Source: Nothophaeocryptopus gaeumannii (Eukaryota; Ascomycota; Dothideomycetes; Mycosphaerellales; Mycosphaerellaceae). Taken from it: a stretch of 64,000 bases of DNA. The translations under genes and the position numbers were made by a program. The notes under the pieces are model-generated. The model was not told the origin of the DNA and ran no database searches. It saw only the letters and a program-made list of their open reading frames with translations. The DNA is taken from positions 806,001 through 870,000 of the forward strand of contig JASISA010000040.1 in assembly GCA_031771865.1 (NCBI GenBank), read 5' to 3'. Below, one piece after another: positions 29,568 to 41,269 of the stretch (its first letter is position 1; each line of letters begins with the position of its first letter).

Positions 29568-30276
29568 GTGTTTGTGTTTGATTACGATTGAAGACTTTGA
29601 TGTGTTCATAAAGGCTGAGTCGGAAGCGCTGTTTGGTGGGAGCCGGAGGAAGCTCGGAGGACGGAAGACGGACAGGGGAGCTTTCACATGAATGCCAAGA
29701 CTGAACGAGATGGTTGCACAAACAAAGGCGCTTCTATAAGTGCACAGCAAGCCCGATCATGATTGTGAAGAAGAGCGATGCCTACACTGCCGCTTTAGTC
29801 GTCTGTAAATACCTTTTTGCCTTCGTTCAGGCTACCGAGACATGTCTCAGCCGATGATCTGTACTGCCTGGCCTTTCGGACCTCATTAAATTGCGCAAAA
29901 GGCACCGCCACCAGTGTAGCTACGAATTTACCCACATATATACACATCAGGTGTTCAGTATACTTTTGCTTGGAACTCGAGCTTTGGAGAAGCTCAAAGC
30001 CTGATGCCAAAATGAGGTGGCTGGGAATCCAGGACAATGACATTCAGTCACTATTGTCAAAGAATCACTATTCTTAACGAAATCACGACACACAACACAA
30101 TGTAATTCTTCTCCCGTCTTTCATAACCTCGATACAACAGAAACGAATCTTCAGACGAATATTTTTCCACACTTCAGGTGCATCAAATCTTCTGTCCCCC
30201 ATCGCGTTCTACTCATCAAACCGAACTCGAACTCGAACTTGAACCAGTCTACTAAGCTCTTCATCGACTACTCATT
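29568..30276. other. intergenic region
   Basis: No gene is seen. The right end has a short GAACTC repeat (about 30221-30245), probably within the 5' leader of the coiled-coil gene. Confidence 0.45.
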
Positions 30277-31187
30277 ATGCCCGGACTCGAGAAGATGCGA
30301 GAGCACCTTGCTGCAGCTCAACACACCACGCAGCATGCCACGGACCAGGCAACTCGAGATCACGCCAAAACATCAGCGGCTCGATTGAATCGAATCATCA
30401 TAAAGATTCAGCGCAACGAGCGATTGAGAGAAGATCGCGCCGAAAACCAGCGTCAAAGCTTCTATAAGCGTCCCACCGAGATGGAGAAGAAATTCCACGA
30501 TCTGGAGTTCGAGTACCGCAAGGAGGAGGCTGCTCGCCAACGCAAGGAGGCAAAGGAGCATGAGGAGACCGAGGCCCGACGGAAGAAGCAGGCAGAAATT
30601 GACGAGCGAAAGCGACGAGCTCAGGAGGCGGCGAAGAGGAGGCTAGGGGAGGAGCTTCGGCGTGAACAGGAGCGGCTACGGCGTGCGGAAGAGAGAAAGC
30701 GTCGATATGAGCAGGAGCGGGAGGAGCATCGTCGACGGCGGGATGAGCAACGCCGCCAAGATGAGCAACAGCAGCAACAGCGACAGCAGGGCCACTCACA
30801 TCAGCACCACTCACGACCAAGCGCCTCTCCTCGACCTCCGCCCGTCCAAACCTTCAAGCCCATCACGGACGCACAGGTCGCCAGATCCCGCCTCCTCGTT
30901 GAAACCTCCTTCAAACACATGCCATCCTTGAAGGGGTTCCCCTTCCCTCCAGCCTCGAGCTGCGACTCGAAATCCTGTCAGCCAAGCGCCAGGATCGACA
31001 CCTTGAGGCCTGCGAATGTAACATCCGGCGGGTCTTCAGCTCACTCAACAAGAGCCAGCTGAAGAAGGAGCGCCTCCGTTGGCACCCCGACAAGTTCTCG
31101 GCCTGTGCGGAGGGGAAACGGGAGATGTTTCAGAAGCTGGCGAGGGAGGTGTTCGTCGTCGTCGTTGCAATGTATCAGAGAGCTTGA
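30277..31187 (+). pseudogene. coiled-coil protein with C-terminal J-like domain, probable 1-nt frameshift
   Basis: From the ATG at 30277 the frame encodes a long charged coiled coil (about residues 35-165, rich in Glu, Arg and Lys) ending in a Gln/His patch, followed by FKHMPSLKGFPFPPASSCDSK. The frame then turns to low-quality sequence. The +1-shifted frame takes over from about 30982 with AKRQDRHLEACECNIRRVF, then KKERLRWHPDKFSACAEGK and REVFVVVVAMYQRA, ending TGA at 31185-31187. HPDKF is the J-domain-like signature of a dothideomycete family having this same coiled coil plus 'PPASxC..C' layout. No intron can bridge the two frames, so one missing base near 30975-30985 (TGTCAGCCAAG) is the simplest explanation: a recent frameshift or a sequencing error. 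Confidence 0.65.
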
Positions 31188-32016
31188 GGGGCATCTTGTG
31201 GATGGCCAATTCCGGATATGTGGATTGGTGTGAGCGTTTCGTTTTCAGGAGAGATGAAGGCATTGCATCATCTAGATCGTGTATTATCGAGGTTCACCCC
31301 AAGCTCTTTCTCGGAACCGATCACGAATCCCATACCATCAAAAGCGAGGTCGCTAGACTTTTCTCGTCGTTGCGAACTCGAAGATATATGAGCGTTTTGG
31401 GAATGACGCTGACTTGCCTGATAGTCAATTTCCAATATGTGTGGTGGTTTAGCCTCCCTCTCCTGCGACGTCATCTGCCCTTTCGCGAAGTGTCACTGCA
31501 ACTGCACCGTCAACGGCGAATCTGACAGGCCATCCTCTAATTTGAAATTCGAGTGCGTTAGTTCTCTGCTGATATGCTCCAGAACATCCAGTGCCGATAG
31601 ATGAGACCGAGAGTACTTCTGCCTGTCAAAAGACAGACCCCAATCATCACAACGAAGGGTATCATTCACACATTCCTCAATCTACACGTCGTACATACAT
31701 ATAATCAGGATCGATCGTTCCATCTCGCATCCCTCGCTTTTCTTCGGATTGCTCCAATAATGTAAGCCGGCCGTAGTTCTCTTCTTTTCACTCTTTCAGC
31801 TCTGCCAAATTTTGCTTTCTTCCTTTCTCCCTCAACACGTCACTATATACAAGCCTGATTTTCCATCTCACCTCCCATCCTTCGATAATGATTAGGGAAA
31901 AGAGCGATCGGAATCGATCGACTCAAATAATGTGCGTCCAGGTCATTCGCGGATCCAGCCATTGATTTCCCTTTCAGCCAAAAATTCTCCGGTCCAAGAA
32001 ATGAAATCCGTCTCTA
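31188..32016. other. intergenic region
   Basis: About 0.8 kb between convergent genes, rich in TTTC/CTTT runs. No gene is supported. Confidence 0.5.
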
Positions 32017-33875
32017 TCATATTCTGTTATGATCCGTCCTCCTTAGATCTTCTGTACTCTCGCCGGCCTCACTAGGCGGGTTCAAGCCGAGGCCACCCCT
32101 CGTGTACAGCTCCCTTGGATCGAAGCTGACTGTCCTGACGCTGCTGTCCCGTGAAGGTGCTTTAGGGGCTGAGAAGCTAGATGTGGGTGCTCGATACCTC
32201 CTCTCATCTGAGTCGGCTCGATTGCGCGCTGCGAAATATTCCGCTGAGCCTTCACGGTGGTAGCCCGGCCGTTGATAGATGTTCCCGGCTTCCAGTGGGT
32301 TGCTGAGTGTATCTGCTGGAGATGGGGTGATTCGGCCAACATATTCGGATGGGATGCGTCCGCGGTTGTAGTGAGGTGGTGAGAATTCGACTGCTGGGGA
32401 GTTTCGGTCTGTTTGTAGCGGACTTCTGTAGGTGTCGTCTGGAGAGCTAACAGTCGGGCTGATTTCATTCTTCATGTCGAGCTCCGTCGTCGTGAGTTGT
32501 GGCGGCTTTGATTGCATTTCAAACATTGTCGCTTGATGCCCACGTTCAACATTGAGTAGCTCGTGCTTCGAATTGCTTCTCATGATGTCCAGCCGAGCAT
32601 CCAAGCTGACAAATTCCTGTCTGTTGGGATGGAATTTCGACCTGATAAAGTCGAACCAAGCTGGAAAGATGGAAGGCCTGGTAAGTAGCAGGAACACTTG
32701 GAGTCCGGCCAGGGATAGGAGTAGCAGTACGGCCGCGACGGTCTGCTCGTTCACCAGCCAGCCGTGTACGAGGTCCAAGCATTGGTTCTTGTCGGTCGGA
32801 TGCACCGCCAAGCAAAGCAGCCATGGCTTGACCTTCTCGAGATCTTTCTTGACGGAACTCTGCATTCCGTCCAAGTACACGAAAACAATTGAGAAGAAGA
32901 TGACATCAAACAGAATAATACTGACGATGCATATTCCGCGCCACTGAAGCCACAGAACTTTCTTCAGCCTCCGATACACCGCTCTCGCCGTTTGAGTTCG
33001 CACGCTGCTTTGATAGGACGGCAGTACGCTGCTGGACGCATTTGTTGAAGTGTCCGCGCTATCGCTCCACAGATTCTTGAGGTAGACATGAATGCAGTAG
33101 GCGAATGTTGTGAGCTGCAGAAGTCCAGCTGCTCCAGCGAATGCCAGCAGTGGTCCCCAAAAGTCACCCATGGAACCCTTGTGGTCGACATGACATGCGC
33201 TTCCGAAGCGGAAACTGACTCCTGTCAAAGTGATGGTGATCGTGAAGAGTATTGCGGGGATGCCCCAACCAGCCAGCTGTGAAACGTAGAAAAACTTTCG
33301 TCCAGGCACAATGTCCCAGCAGATCTGGAGATTCATTGACAGGGCCCGAATAAAAATCCACATATCGGCGGTCAGACCTCCAGCAATGATGAATGCGCCA
33401 CCCCATGCGCATGCGTTAGATGTATACATGTCGTTCGGGGTGATTTCGTCGTAGCATTGTTCCGGATCTGCGCCAAGTGGAATCGTGAAGCCGATGCAAA
33501 TCATCATAATCGATATGATTAAGCATATGCTGAGGTAGTGACTTCTTGTCTGTTGAGTAGGCAGTACAGTGTAGGACACCAGCATGAAGACCAGCAGTAT
33601 GAGTCCAACGACGTTCAGCCATTCTGCTGCTGACGCATAGGTGTCGAAGCTGTCAGAGTATGTCCAATGTGTTGCTGGACAAGGCAGACAACAAGTGGGA
33701 TTGCCGGGTAATCCATCGATGGCAGCACAAAACCGGCCGCTAACGACTGCAAATGGTCAGCATGAAGTTCTCGCGTCGCTTCAGGAACCGACTTACGCCC
33801 GCCTTCATCGCCAAACTTCGCGGCGTCCAGGAACGGTGGTACGCAGTTGCCCGTCAGCGCAGATGTGTTCGCCAT
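32017..33875 (-). CDS. seven-transmembrane receptor-like protein with Cys-rich N-terminus
   Basis: Exon 1 (33797-33875) encodes MANTSALTGNCVPPF... The intron 33747-33796 has a GTAAGT donor, a CTGAC branch site and a CAG acceptor. Exon 2 (32017-33746) completes about 602 residues. The ectodomain has a compact Cys cluster (GNPTCCLPCPATHWTYS). Seven hydrophobic segments follow: VVGLILLVFMLVSYTVL, SICLIISIMMICIGFTI, a third at AFIIAGGLTADMWIFI, and four more up to VAAVLLLLSLAGLQVFLLL. A long Ser/Pro-rich cytoplasmic tail (about 230 residues) follows. The layout fits fungal frizzled/cAMP-receptor-like GPCR candidates that share a Cys-rich N-terminus. The ligand and G-protein coupling are unknown. 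Confidence 0.8.
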
Positions 33876-36863
33876 CCAAACTCATCAAGCTCTGATCTCA
33901 GCACGGACCGACCCTCTTTCACGGTTCCTCAATATCGTCCAAACTGCTTGATTCCGCCAGGTGGGATGTGAATGTTGGTGTTCCTAAATACTGATGCTGT
34001 GAGAAAAGATATTCGATATTGAATCTAATCAGATTCCTGCTTTTTGCGGTTCCAGAGATGATCGTGCGTCAGGTGGCATATGTTAGGTCAGATATTACGA
34101 TGCCAGGGAAGATCGTTGGAAGTGGAACGACGGAGGCGTTCGTTCTTTCTTTCGAGATCGAAGTGTGGGAGCACGAGAGGGAACGTATATGCGATTATGA
34201 CAAAATCTCATCAGGACGCCCAAAGGAAAGTAGTGTCTGGGCAGACTGCGAAGGCGCAGCTGAAGGAGGACCATGAGAACAAGCTGGTATGGGAGAAGAG
34301 GCAGGAGATAGGTAGAGAAGGACTGCGTGGAGACCCGCCTCTCAAGCCTGTCGCTTCGATCAAGGCCGCCGCGTTCGTCTCTCACGCACGCGACAGACTA
34401 GGACTGGTCGACGTACCAAGACGTCCTTGGTTAGGTTAGGCCATTGAGACCGCGCAGACGACCCAGGGAGGCGGAGACGGGTCGCATCAGGACTCGCCCA
34501 CTCGCTGGCCTCGCCGGTGGGCAATGCGATGACCCTGGATGGAACAAGAGACCAAAGATGTGAGAGAGGGCCATGTCGGCCACACGCAGCAGCTAACAAG
34601 CCGTGAAAGGAAGAGTTCCTGGCCAGTCGACATGCAAGTGGGCCCTAGCGTGCTAAGCGTTGGCCCCACTGCGCTGCGCACGGCGGTATCCCTGCAGACG
34701 CACTCCAAGCGGACTTCAGCACTCGATTGGAGCGCCTCATCCGAGTGCGACGTCTTTACGCAGGCACAAATAGGACGCCGGGACACAGCGGATGCGCTGT
34801 CTGTTGATGAGATCGAACCGGCAGCTTCTCCATGCAGTGGCGCGACGGCAAGATTGCGATGCTTCGCTGTTGGGGTCTCGCCCTACGCGTCGTCGTCGTC
34901 GTCGCCGCCGCAATCGCCATCGCGGGATTCAAAGGCCTGTCATTGTGCTGCGGCGACATTCCCACATGGCCCGTAGGGTAGTGGAGGATCTGCTCCGCAA
35001 CAGGCCACTCGTTGGTGGTCACTGCGACTAAGTGGTCAGTGATGGGAACCGGAGCCTCGCACTTGTCTTAGAGCACAGCATGGATGCTGTGGTCCTGTGC
35101 ACGCCCGAATCGGGTGTCGCGAGATAGCATCACCGCTCAACAGCTGCTTCAGCGTCGTGTTGGACCTGCAGGCCTTGAGTCGTCGGAAGCTCGATGCATC
35201 GAATTCGCAGGCGTGTTGATGTCCAGCTGTGGATTCCACACATTTGTTCACGCGCCTGCCACCGGCTCGTCCCGCGCGCTAATGACGGGACGTATGCCCA
35301 GAAGGATCTCTTAGCCCAATATCAACTTCCATCCAATACAACGCGACACAGCTATTTCTTCATCACTATTGGCAAATCTACTTCTCACCCCTCCTCCTCA
35401 TTGCACCTTGTTGGATATCCTGATCTAGCCCTAGGGTCGTGGACCATCTGTATTCGGCGCACCAAGAGGGACACGAGAAATGATCTACCGCCCTGGACCT
35501 GGCGCTTCTCGCATCGGCTTCCTTGAAGAGCCTCACGAGATCTCTTCCGGCCCCAAAACGAGGAAATTGAGATAAAGTTCCGGGGGCAGCGTCTACAACC
35601 GTGATGATGAAGAGAAAAAGACTGAGGAAGGAGCTGCGTGAGCTGGAGGACTTAGCGGACAGCTTCTCCATCTTGCGTGGAGTCAGCAGTAGACCGTAAA
35701 ACTGGTCGCACAAGTCGGACAGCGAGAGTCGATACACCGTACTCTGTGCGACTACCTGTCTTGGCAGTCGTGTCGTCCAACTACGAATATTTGAATTTCC
35801 GATCATCATCGCCTGGCGCATTGTCGTACAGCTCACCGTTCCGGCAGAAGAAGGAGAGCATGGCATCTCGTCATGTTGGGAACATCGTCAATGAACAGCA
35901 GTTCTACAGTGTGCTACGGCTCTCCGGCAATCCCCCCAACCGCCATGCAGTGCTTCCATCACACCTGTCACGCCCCAATCACCTCTACGCAACAGCTGTG
36001 GTCTCTCTTTCGCGGCCTTGCATAAATTGGGCCAAGATATCCACATCCCTGTCCTCCCCTTCCGCCTCGCCGCCTCGCGCATCGCGTGCCCTCCACTCGG
36101 GCCATTTCTGTTCTGTTAATTGAGCTTGTCGATCAGAGGCACAGACACGGTGACTAAATACAGCTGTCTTGTGCGTTCGCCCGACATTCGTCCCGCTGTG
36201 CCATCTTCTCCAAACCGTTTGCTGCTGCCGTGTGCCACGCGTGAGCGTTGCTCGCTTCGAATCCTTACCGTGAGAACTCGCGTGCCTAGGCAGGGTATGG
36301 CTGTCTTGTACAGCTCGGTAAGAAGGTTGAACCATCCACTATTGGTTCGGATAGGAAGAATAATCGCCGTCAATCGAGTAGTATCAGGTCCGCTTTTGAA
36401 GATTGCTGTGTCGTTCGTCCAGAAGCACGGGTAAGGCGGTACTGCTCGAGGCGTTGAGATGTCTCGGTAGCCGCCTCTGACATGCAGAGTAAAGTTTTTC
36501 CACGCTCGCTGACATGCATGCGCTTGGCTTGACTACTTGCATTGAACAGCCGAAGAATGACATTGACGAAGGAACTGTGGGGGCGTTGTGTGCCGCGATT
36601 ATTGAGGAAGGCCGTAACGACCACGTTTTGAGGCGTCACTCTGGTATTCGAATTGCATCTCCTCCCTTCCTCCTCTCAAGCCTCGCCAATGCTCAGGGGC
36701 TTTAAATGCTCTTACAACGCCTCGCAATGAACTCCTGGAAAAGCAAGTCGGGTATCATAAGCAGTCATCAGTCATCAATCACCCTCTCGTCATCAGCGCT
36801 TCGAGATGTCGATTCCAATATGGAGAGCAAAAAGGCCCACCAGTAACTACATAGCCATGCAAA
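33876..36863. other. 3-kb gene-poor region
   Basis: No frame on either strand shows a domain or family resemblance. A minus-strand frame ending at 35378 contains a hydrophobic stretch (SFLSLFLFIITVVDAA) after an ATG at 35671, so a 97-residue secreted product is conceivable but unsupported. Trinucleotide GTC/GCC runs lie near 34890-34915. I see no transposon remnants. Confidence 0.5.
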
Positions 36864-37794
36864 TTAGCTCGCGCCCACCAAGCGCCCACGTTGTGATGGC
36901 TGAAAAATATCCGAACAGGCCGCACGGGATCGCAGACCTACCAAAGTCATAAACACAATGATCGCCATCATCTCCCACCCGCCCGCGTGCACTTTCCCTC
37001 TCGCCATGGCGTCTTGCTGTCTCCAGAACCTGATGGCACCTAGCAGTACCGTTCCCAACGCCGAGCATTGGAGAATGGATGCCAGTGGTTTGCTGAGGAT
37101 GTAAAAGCCAAAGACGGGGTCGGGAGATGGTGAGTGTTGCAGGCGGTACAGCTGAGCAATCAGGGCGCCGAGCATTGATAATGCGACTGATGTTCGAAGA
37201 TATCCAAGAAATGTACGTTCGTTTGCTATGTTGGTGGTCAGTATGGCGTCCCGCTCGAAATTAGTAATAGGAGGTAGGATGCTCCTTGTTATAACAGAAT
37301 CCCCCCCATTTCCGCAGGGGAGCCCATTGAGGTCATCTTGCCTTGAACGTTCCATCTGACTTGCTCCACCATGTGTGATATGGATTGCTCTTCAAACAAT
37401 GAGGAAGCCATATGGAGGCGGAACGCAGTTACCGAGACAAGGCGCCGCCACATTGTGGGAGGCAACGGGCTGCGAATGCGGACGCAGGCTTCGGTGTGGA
37501 GGTAGGAAGACTGCTCTGTAAATTTGACTTACCCAGATGGTCTCTACAATCTACATGAGGTACTGAGAGACGAACATGATGTCGCCAAAACTTCTTTCCG
37601 TGGTCATACCAGTGCTCCTTTGGCACGCCATTGCTCAGAATGCGACTGAGTCGGGGCCTGGTCGTTGAACATTCGACTTGACGTAGCTCTGTGGCCTCTC
37701 GTTCGGTCGTGTCTTCATCTTCATCTGCCAGGTGCGCTGTTTCCGGCTCGGGTATTGGGTCGCTAGAAGTCTTGGGTGGCGATTCTTGCTCCAT
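36864..37794 (-). CDS. DUF202-domain membrane protein
   Basis: Exon 1 (37533-37794) and exon 2 (36864-37225) give about 207 residues. The splice is chosen because it joins RDHL to ANERTFLGYLRTS, the typical start of the DUF202 fold, in frame. Donor GTAAGT and acceptor CATAG with an ACTGAC branch site support it. The N-terminal half is acidic and polar. The domain has three hydrophobic segments: SVALSMLGALIAQLY, then PLASILQCSALGTVLLGAI, then WEMMAIIVFMTLVGL. DUF202 proteins are small membrane proteins, some tied to phosphate or polyphosphate transport complexes; no specific role can be given here. The 307-nt intron is the longest in the window and contains an in-frame ATG (37355) that could give a shorter form. 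Confidence 0.8.
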
Positions 37795-38749
37795 GGAAGA
37801 GGACTGATGGCGATTGGCAAGTTGATTGCCAAAGAACAATCGTTCTTGTGGAGAACTTGTGGGGAGAGTGAGCGGTCTCACGAGGTGTGCAAACACGAAC
37901 GGCCACACTCCTCGGCACGCGCATGTCGCTCACGGCTCGCCGCCTTAGATTCGGCGAGCATCATCCGTCCATCTGCCGGAAGGAGCGCGAACGGGAAAGG
38001 TGAAGCTAGCCAAAATGGCGGCTTCAGAACGCGATAGAGGAGATACAAGCGCCATACTTGCCTCATGTTAATCGATCTTGAGCGCAAAAGAAGCGCAAAG
38101 CGACATCGATATTCAGGAGAGGTAACTGACAGGTGTAGGTCCTGCAGGAGCTGAAGATTGGGACATAGATGATGATAGCCGGTCCCAGGTAGCACGCCAT
38201 TGCGAGGCTCTGACGTTGCGGCTCTGCAGAAGAAGAAACGGAACGGAACATCTTCCAGACTCCCACAGACCGTCGTAGACGCCGTGATCGCGTCCAAGCG
38301 CTCGACTCGCACCACTTCTATGGATGTGCCCGTTGCTGGACTCACGAATGCTCGGTGAGACGGGTCTTCTGAGTTGTCGTGGTGTTCGTTTCAAAGCAAT
38401 CGCAAATCTACTGCCTGCTGTGTTTGTGTTTGCGCTCCACGGCAACGGCTACCCACACGAGCCACACAGCCGGCATCGGCTTTCGCCTGTGGCGCCACTT
38501 CTCGGCTGGCCAAACCAAAGTTTGACCTCCAACATTTAACTTCGCAGCAACCAAGGTCATGCTATTCTCCTCTGCATGGCTATGAGCCGACAATCTCACC
38601 AAGACACCGCACACCACACACAGGAGGTGGAGGAAGCCGAGCAATAAGACCACCGCCGCCCCCGCCGCACACATTCCATTTCCCCCCGCCCGTCCATCAA
38701 AGTCCTACGCTAGCACCTCGCCGCGTCGCCGGCCTACCTCACACACGCC
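37795..38749. other. divergent promoter region of the DUF202 and zinc-transporter genes
   Basis: Nearly 1 kb with no supported gene. A CCGCC/CCCCC-rich leader lies just before the zinc transporter start. Confidence 0.5.
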
Positions 38750-40408
38750 ATGGCGCTCTCCAAGTCGACGCGTATAATCATCCTGCTGGTCATCGATTCC
38801 CTCTTCTTCCTGCTCGAGCTCATCACCGGATATGCCGTCCACTCGTTGGCCCTGGTGGCCGACTCCTTCCACATGCTCAACGATGTTCTTTCCTTGGTCG
38901 TCGGATTGTGGGCAGTCAAGGCGGCGAACAGGGAGTTGACTTCCACCACAACTAAGAAGTACACGTATGGATACCAAAGAGCCGAGACGCTGGGAGCGCT
39001 GGTCAATGGAGTCTTCCTCGTGGCACTCTGTGTGACTATCTTCCTCGATGCCATTCAGCGTTTCGTGGAACCACAAGAGGTCAGCCAGCCAGTCCTGGTA
39101 CTGATTGTGGGATGCTTGGGTCTTGCATCGAATCTTGTCGGTCTGGTGCTATTCCACGATCACAGCCATAGCCACGGCGGCCACAGTCACGGCCCATCTG
39201 CTGAGAGCGCTGCTGAGGAAGGACATGCTGGCCACAGCCACGGCTTCGAGCCTTACTCGGACACGGAGCATGCGACTGTTGGTACCACCGGCGAACAGCC
39301 CTCGCAAGCTGCCCATTCGCACGCAGAAGCTGTACCTGGATTTGAGCGAGAGGGAACTGCTCATAGCGACTCGACAGCCACTGCAGTGGAGGACTTCACG
39401 AAGAAGACCTCAAACACACTGAGCGGCTCCAAGCGAAGGCACAGCCGATCGGCTTCCAGAGGTCTCATCTCTGCGGACGACTTCCAAGGTCCCAGTCAGT
39501 TCCGCAACTCTATCATTGCACAGGCGAACTTGGCAACTGTCGATTCTGAAGAGAACACGGATACGGAGGATGCAGCTGCGGGAGAGGATCAGCTCAATCA
39601 GAACGAGCTCCCCAAACCATTGCTCGGTGGCACTGGCCAGAAGATTGGCTATGGCACTGAGCGCGTGTCCATTGACCACAAGAGCCACAAGCACGCACAG
39701 CCAAGAGAACCTGGCAAGGGTGGTGGCCACTCGCATGGCGACCTGAACATGAAGGGGATCTTCTTGCATGTCATGGGCGATGCGCTTGGCAACATTGGTG
39801 TCATTGCCACCGCTCTCATTATCTGGCTCGCCAAGTTCCCTGGGCGCTTCTACTTCGATCCTGCCATCTCGCTCGTCATTACCTGCATCATCCTCGCATC
39901 TGCCATTCCTCTTTGCAAAGCAGCATCACGGATCCTGTTGCAAGCCGTCCCGCAGGGCATTGAGGTTGATGATATCCGAGATGACATTGAGGACTTGCCG
40001 GGCATTGACAGCTGCCATCACCTTCACGTCTGGCAATTGAGTGACACCAAGCTTGTCGCCAGTCTTCACATCCGCGTCACATTCAACTTCAAGGGTGAGG
40101 GATCGCAGCGATATATGGAGCTCGCGTCTGCTGTTCGGAGGTGCCTCCACGCATATGGCATCCATTCGTCAACTATTCAGCCTGAGTTCCACCCTGGCTC
40201 TGAGCTTGATGATGGGCACGATCACCATGGTGCTTCCCACAGTGGCGACAGTCCGCGTCAAGGCTCTCTCGGAAAGGGCGACAACTCCTGCTTGCTTGAG
40301 TGTGGTGATGACTGCGGTGGGGGCAAGAGCTGCTGCCCGCCTGCCGACAAGAAGGGTACGGACTCTCATTCTCACGAAGGTCACGAGGGTCACGACCATT
40401 CACACTAG
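38750..40408 (+). CDS. ZRC1: vacuolar zinc/proton antiporter of the cation diffusion facilitator family
   Basis: A single exon encodes 552 residues, like the ZRC1/COT1 group. The protein moves zinc (and often cobalt) into the vacuole in exchange for protons. Six transmembrane helices are visible. The metal-site helices are HSLALVADSFHMLNDV (residues about 31-46, His and Asp ligands) and HVMGDALGNIGVI in the fifth, the paired H-x3-D signature of zinc CDF transporters. The loop between helices 4 and 5 is long and His-rich (HDHSHSHGGHSHG and more). A cytoplasmic CDF C-terminal domain follows, then a Cys cluster (CLLECGDDC, SCCPP) and a terminal His run (HSHEGHEGHDHSH), likely zinc-sensing or binding segments. 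Confidence 0.94.
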   Translation: MALSKSTRIIILLVIDSLFFLLELITGYAVHSLALVADSFHMLNDVLSLVVGLWAVKAANRELTSTTTKKYTYGYQRAETLGALVNGVFLVALCVTIFLDAIQRFVEPQEVSQPVLVLIVGCLGLASNLVGLVLFHDHSHSHGGHSHGPSAESAAEEGHAGHSHGFEPYSDTEHATVGTTGEQPSQAAHSHAEAVPGFEREGTAHSDSTATAVEDFTKKTSNTLSGSKRRHSRSASRGLISADDFQGPSQFRNSIIAQANLATVDSEENTDTEDAAAGEDQLNQNELPKPLLGGTGQKIGYGTERVSIDHKSHKHAQPREPGKGGGHSHGDLNMKGIFLHVMGDALGNIGVIATALIIWLAKFPGRFYFDPAISLVITCIILASAIPLCKAASRILLQAVPQGIEVDDIRDDIEDLPGIDSCHHLHVWQLSDTKLVASLHIRVTFNFKGEGSQRYMELASAVRRCLHAYGIHSSTIQPEFHPGSELDDGHDHHGASHSGDSPRQGSLGKGDNSCLLECGDDCGGGKSCCPPADKKGTDSHSHEGHEGHDHSH

Positions 40409-41269
40409 TCTACGACGACTGCTCTCAATCGAATCGACCCATATACCCCTCAAATGGACACTCTTCGCAGCGTCGGAACAAGACATCGACAAACTGCAGT
40501 ATTGACTTTAGAAGGGATGAACGGAGGTGGCAATACTTTCATGCGTGGCGTCAGGCGCACAGCACGAGCTCCTTGAGAGTTGCTCCGCGAAAAAGCGGAT
40601 GGCATGCGTTTGGCTTCTACAAGAGCAATACACACCTGTAGATTTTTGTTGCTCCCATATGTGTACGGATAAGTAAGGGTTATTATAGCTTGTTATTACG
40701 GCCGACATGTTATATTTTACCGTTGTATGTCTGCTATTTGCATGTGTATTCTCCTTCATTTACATCCACAAACGACCACCATGGCTTTCGATGCCAGCCA
40801 AACCACGTCCTAAGATCTGACTGACTGTTTTGAAGAAGCGCCGATGTTACCTCAGGTGAGCAAGGAAGGCATTACCATTTTTGAAACTCCCGCCGGCTTG
40901 TCCCAACGAACATTTGGAGACGAAACGAGAGACTCGTACTCGGCGGGCTGGCCGGTTCGAAACTACCGGATCTACGCAGCGGACCCCTTGGATATGAGAT
41001 CTGTCATATCGATCAGATACTCTCGATAGATCTACTTGTACGATTTTTCCTGTTTGGGGGAAATTGCAGAATGCAGCTCAAGAGGATGTGAATGCTTCGG
41101 GGCAGTGTAGAGTGCAGGAAAGGGATCTGTCTGCTGCTCTGGTCAAGATAGTCGAGGTTATGGTGATGCTCGGTCTCCATCAATCGTTTCAATATGTCTC
41201 TTTTCCCTAAGCAACACGTCTGGACTAACGCAATACCATGGAGCCAGTGCACCGGACATCACCTGTCCC
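40409..41269. other. convergent 3' flanks
   Basis: The 3' UTRs of the zinc transporter and the minus-strand membrane protein gene. No gene is seen. Confidence 0.5.

Noticed and set aside
34890..34915. GTC/GCC trinucleotide run in the gene-poor stretch, considered as a transposon or CRISPR-like signal
   Set aside because: It is a short simple repeat without spacers or terminal repeats.
35378..35671. 97-residue minus-strand frame with a signal-peptide-like stretch
   Set aside because: Hydrophobicity alone is weak evidence. The rest is Arg/Ser-rich with no Cys pattern or family match.
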